Positions 57,201 through 60,283 of a stretch of 60,283 bases of DNA are shown here, in pieces. The DNA comes from Trebouxia sp. TZW2008 (Eukaryota; Chlorophyta; Trebouxiophyceae; Trebouxiales; Trebouxiaceae): positions 1 to 60,283 of the forward strand of contig BDIU01000228.1 of NCBI GenBank assembly GCA_002118135.1, given 5' to 3'. Made by a program: the position numbers and the translations under genes. Position 1 is the first letter of the stretch; each line of letters begins with the position of its first letter. Below the pieces are notes generated by a model, which saw nothing but the letters and a program-made list of their open reading frames with translations, searched no databases and had not been told where the DNA came from.

Positions 57201-59449
57201 TCTGAAGTCATGAAGTTCTTGGAGGACAACCCCAAGAGCTATACTGGCAAGGGACAGGTCATCAACTGCAGTGCAGGAGACCCCATGAAAGTGCAACTTG
57301 GATTCTTCTTTGAGTACGCTCATTGTGGTGAGGTCCCGATAGCTCGTTGCCCACCATCACCTCCTCCAACATCTCAGACACAATACTAAAATTTTGACTC
57401 TGGTTTGAGAAGTTTTGTGAAAATGCGGTTCAGATGCGTTTGTCTATAGACTTACTGTCGTGAGCTTGGACACAGTTGTAGCCCATCATCGTCTACTGCA
57501 ATGTCTCAGATACAACCCGTGCATAAGTCCAAAAAGGTCACCCTTCTTCACTACTCTCATCGGACTGCTTCTTTGAGTATGCTCATTGTGGCAAGGTCCC
57601 GATAGCTCGTTGCCCACCATCACCCCCTCCCAATGTCTCAGATATATTCATCGACCCCTCTCAATGTCTCAGATATCATTTCTGCATGACACAACCTGAA
57701 AATCTTCAATGACAGCGCAGGGTCAATTGGGATTTCTTTATGCTGCCTGCGGTAATGTCACATGGAATTGTTGCTCAAGAGCAGTCTGTCCAAAACCTCA
57801 CATGCGCATAACGTCAGGAAGACATGTCTATTCATGCACCTTGCTGCCTGCACTTGCTTTGGATGCTTGTGTCATCACATACAAGCTTGTGAGCTGCAAA
57901 TCTGCATGACGCTCTGTTGATGCTCTGTTCCAAAGCTAAGGTGGCCCATGTGTTGCCAAGGTGTAGACATGGCCAAGATTGGGGACGACAGACACCGCCT
58001 CTTCTGCAAGATTGCGGACGTGCTGTGCGCCCACCGTGTGCAGTACACTTTCCCAGGCTTCAACACATACCAGAGGTAAAGCGCAAAGCTGAGACAGCTG
58101 GCTCATCATGTAAAGCCCAGCTACAGCGTATTTCTTGACTGCTCAGAAAGCAGGGTCCTGTCACAAGGCAGGAACACACAGACTTCTGCGGTTGTATTGT
58201 TGGCAGCAAATGAAAGCAAGTCTTGCCTCGGCTCAGTAATGTAAAGAAGATGTGCTCATGGCAAATCCTGTGCATTGAGGAGGCTGCATGCATAAGCTCT
58301 GCATTACATTGTATACTGTAATAATTGCTGCAGACACATGCAGATTGTTGACATGTCATGCAAGTATGCCATGCAACTACTTAAATGAATCTGATGCACA
58401 GTCAACAGTATCAAGCAATCATTCACCTGCACCATTTATCATTGGATGTGACTGTTGATGCAGACCTCCAGGAGCAGCAGATGAGGGTAGTTTACCCCCT
58501 CGCCCCCCTGGACATCCCTCCCCCAGCCCCCCCACCTCCCGCTCCTCAGGCTGGAACACCCTTCGGCAGCGAACAGGTTTGGGATCCCCAGCAAAGCCCC
58601 CTGCCTTGCAAGGGCAGCTTGGTGCAGCCCTGGCCCAGGCAGGGGCGTCCCCGACCCGCCCTGGGACTGCTCCCCAAGGGCAGCTTGGCGCAGCCCTAGC
58701 CCAAGGGAGGGCATCCCCAACCCGCCCCGGGGCTGGCGGTATGTCAAGGGGCTTTGGCTCTCATGTGTCACTCCCCACTCTTGAGGAGTCAGGCACCAAT
58801 GCAGCACAACAGGTAAGGATTTTGCGATTGTACAGGCATTGTGTTCACTTTTGTGTTACGTCTGAAATTTCATCAGCAGGGGTTAGGCCGTAATGCAGCA
58901 CAGCATGTAAGAATCATGTAGCTGAACCTTCATAGCGCTTATGCTGAGGTGTGTCTGATGCCTCGCCATCAAGATTCATCTAGTACTCACAGATCTGCGG
59001 TGCTGTCCTTCGCTCTGTCTTTGCAGAGGTTGTCAGACATTGTCAACATTAGTATCCCGACTGCATCTGATGCTGCGCATTCTATGCAGTGCTGTGTGAG
59101 CAGCTGAGCATCAAATGCATGATGTCATGCTGGAAGATTCTCTTGCAGACAATCTGGGCTGTTCTGCTTTGGTCAAGAGCTTGTCAGCTACTGTGAAGAG
59201 TAGCAAAGTCAGTCAGCTGCCAAACAACAAGCCTACAAGGCATGTTATGCACACAGCAGACCTGCTGCAATCAACAACTCCGAGTCAACATAGGTCTGTG
59301 CCATGCAGCAAATGCATAATGAGGCAGTCCAGCAGGATATGGTGCGGATACAGCAGATGGCTCTGAAACGTGGCACCAGCTCTTCTGGTGAAGGTGGCCC
59401 TGCCCTTCCTTCCCTGACTCAGCCCCTCATGCAGCAGAAAAAGTCATAG
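45298..59449 (+). CDS. MSL10-type MscS mechanosensitive channel with EF-hand
   Basis: Stretch-activated ion channel of plasma membrane or ER (family role). Exons joined by hand, all GT-AG and in phase: 45298-45442, 45839-46054, 46289-46435, 46856-47056, 47415-47536, 47944-48231, 48535-48715, 49013-49125, 49709-49948, 50230-50433, 50565-50819, 51188-51409, 51893-52015, 52752-52873, 53751-53889, 55444-55563, 56058-56222, 56520-56654, 57153-57327, 57967-58075, 58464-58812 (1,257 codons). Then an exon from 59027 and a last exon ending TAG 59447-59449, whose junctions are uncertain. A polar N-terminus of about 370 aa is followed by six membrane helices (first near residue 385), an acidic loop, one EF-hand loop DVDGDGQVTLHN (about 885-896; position 12 is Asn rather than Glu), the pore helix and FLFVVHAFDVGDGILI, and the beta domain RIWYPNSMINVVPI. 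A Pro/Gly-rich tail contains a duplicated GQLGAALAQ repeat. EF-hand MscS proteins are known from fission yeast (Msy1/2). Much longer than Arabidopsis MSL10. Confidence 0.88.
49335..49470 (-). repeat. Dispersed repeat, inverted copy 4
   Basis: The reverse complement reads CTCGATGTAAAGACATTCTC, GATCACTGCATTGTGATTGC and CCTTTGAGTACC, collinear with the copies at 33205 and 37085. It is intronic in the channel gene. Confidence 0.5.
53206..53347. repeat. Compound inverted repeat with perfect 26-bp stem
   Basis: The arm at 53293-53318 (begins CTGCTTGTAAAACC) is a perfect inverted repeat of 53322-53347, separated by a 3-nt loop (CTG). A second perfect 18-bp pair, 53206-53223 (CAAGCAGTCAGACGTGAA) with 53282-53299, overlaps the start of the first stem. 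It is intronic, about 400 bp before the EF-hand exon. Confidence 0.93.
54020..54660 (+). repeat. Three downstream copies of the EF-hand exon edge
   Basis: Copies of the 3' part of exon 53751-53889 start near 54055, 54303 and 54545 (period about 245 bp). Copy 1 reads GDPQVTLHNI, a TGA stop, then DAVVTIY, and has TGG before the GT. Copy 2 is open (FDILDVDGHSQIALHNI) with CGG before GTGCGT. Copy 3 is badly decayed. All lie in the intron after the true exon. Confidence 0.9.
57035..57140 (+). repeat. Copy of the 5' edge of exon 57153-57327
   Basis: TTGCAAATCTTCACGGACAG through GAGGCCATGCGCCATGAATT mirrors the exon's head (VFLDVGVPSTVYEAMRSE), with substitutions. It lies directly upstream of the exon. 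Confidence 0.88.
57545..57660 (+). repeat. Copy of the 3' edge of exon 57153-57327
   Basis: CTTCTTTGAGTATGCTCATT and the following CCGATAGCTCGTTGCCCACC repeat the exon end and the intron start at 57303-57362. A third, shorter copy of the intron part is near 57480-57510. Confidence 0.88.
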
Positions 59450-59660
59450 ATGCTTCAGTCTCATCCATGCGCATCAAGTCTGGCATTTCCCTGGTACAGC
59501 AGCACAAGTCATAGATGCTTGAAACCAGTCCACTACCCACATTCAGCTTCTCATGCAGTAGCATAAGTCATAGCTACTTTGGTCCAATCCATATCATGTC
59601 TGCAGACAATCTTTTGTACAAGACCTAGATGCCCTGCTGCTGCTGCTGCTGCTGTGTCTC
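59450..59660 (+). repeat. Two copies of the channel's last-exon end, then (CTG)n
   Basis: The stop region CAGAAAAAGTCATAGATGCT recurs at about 59500 (CAGCACAAGTCATAGATGCT) and about 59555 (TAGCATAAGTCATAGCTACT). A pure (CTG) run follows at 59635-59654. Confidence 0.85.
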
Positions 59661-60283
59661 ATGAACTAGTCCAATGATTGGATGTGGCAGCCAGCTTCAT
59701 AGATATGTACTTCATGTGCAGATTGATATGCTTTTCAGCTTGAGCAATGCATGAGTCCTGAACCAGCTTGTGATTTTCAACAGATGAGACGATAGCGCTA
59801 GTGCACAAGTAGCAGCTTAGCGTAATACACTGCTCAATAGTCTAGGCAAAGATTGCTGCAAGCCGAGGGCTTTACATCTATGTAGACAGATAGGTAGATG
59901 AGGGAACAGGGAGCATAGTTGTGCCCAATATAGATGCGCTACGATGGCAGAACATATCAGCAAAATGCTTACAATATCGAAAAGAATTCCTTGTATTCAA
60001 TTCAAAACTGTAGATTGTTGGAATTGTTGACAACCAAGCCCCCAATGCGCTGGCAAAGCAACTCACACATAATTCATTGAGCACCGTCCAATTCCAGCTA
60101 CATTCAGCTGGTGTTTACAAGCGTGAACAGCATTGAACACGCACTGATTGCTTACTGACAGACTGAGCATCTCGTCTGCCTGTCATTCTGTGTCTGTCAG
60201 CGAGGCATTGCAGACGATGCGATTAGGGGAGAAAACGGGAGAGACCCCACCCTGCCAACGTAAGGCGAAACACGGGAGAGACC
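59661..60283. other. 3' flank, no gene seen
   Basis: Contains only short frames. The last 60 bases hold two similar blocks, ACGGGAGAGACC (60236) and ACGGGAGAGACC (60272), about 36 bp apart, which may be the start of a tandem array cut by the window edge. Confidence 0.5.

Overview
The window is nuclear DNA of a eukaryote, most likely a chlorophyte (green) alga. It carries plant-type genes split into many short exons by long introns: a full-length PDR/ABCG transporter, an MSL10-type MscS channel with an EF-hand, and a JmjC-domain protein. Introns nearly always end in TGCAG and are full of short tandem repeats. The species cannot be fixed from the sequence. A 14-base run of N (23712-23725) marks an assembly gap.

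Layout. Positions 1-11,000 are visibly A+T-richer, largely intron-free, and hold decayed mobile and virus-like DNA: a Crypton-like tyrosine recombinase remnant (minus), a 1.5 kb element bounded by GACCGGTC palindrome arrays, a small basic ORF, an NCLDV/polinton-like-virus type primase-helicase (AEP plus D5/SF3) with one frameshift and one nonsense codon, an unknown 169-aa ORF, a virus-type tyrosine integrase with a frameshift, and a divergent H2B-like histone with two in-frame stops. This looks like an old endogenous virus-like element. No capsid or packaging gene was seen and its ends were not found.

Positions 12,571-31,080 (minus) are one PDR transporter. I could join 29 coding exons by hand; every junction is GT-AG and in phase, and they sum to 4,713 nt (1,570 aa plus stop). 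Positions 34,602-39,850 (minus) hold exons of an unrecognised membrane protein. Positions 40,603-44,485 (minus) hold a JmjC protein whose iron-binding HxE positions appear replaced. Positions 45,298-59,449 (plus) are the mechanosensitive channel; 21 exons join in phase (1,257 codons), with an uncertain 3' end.

The most striking genome-wide feature is that introns of three of these genes are built largely from tandem partial copies of the neighbouring exon edge. The intron after an exon carries repeats of its 3' end with the donor, and the intron before it carries repeats of its 5' end with the acceptor. Copies range from nearly intact (a second Walker A exon, extra EF-hand exons) to heavily decayed. 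The two large genes encode membrane proteins (drug/lipid efflux and osmotic stress release). Nothing in the sequence ties the genes into one pathway.
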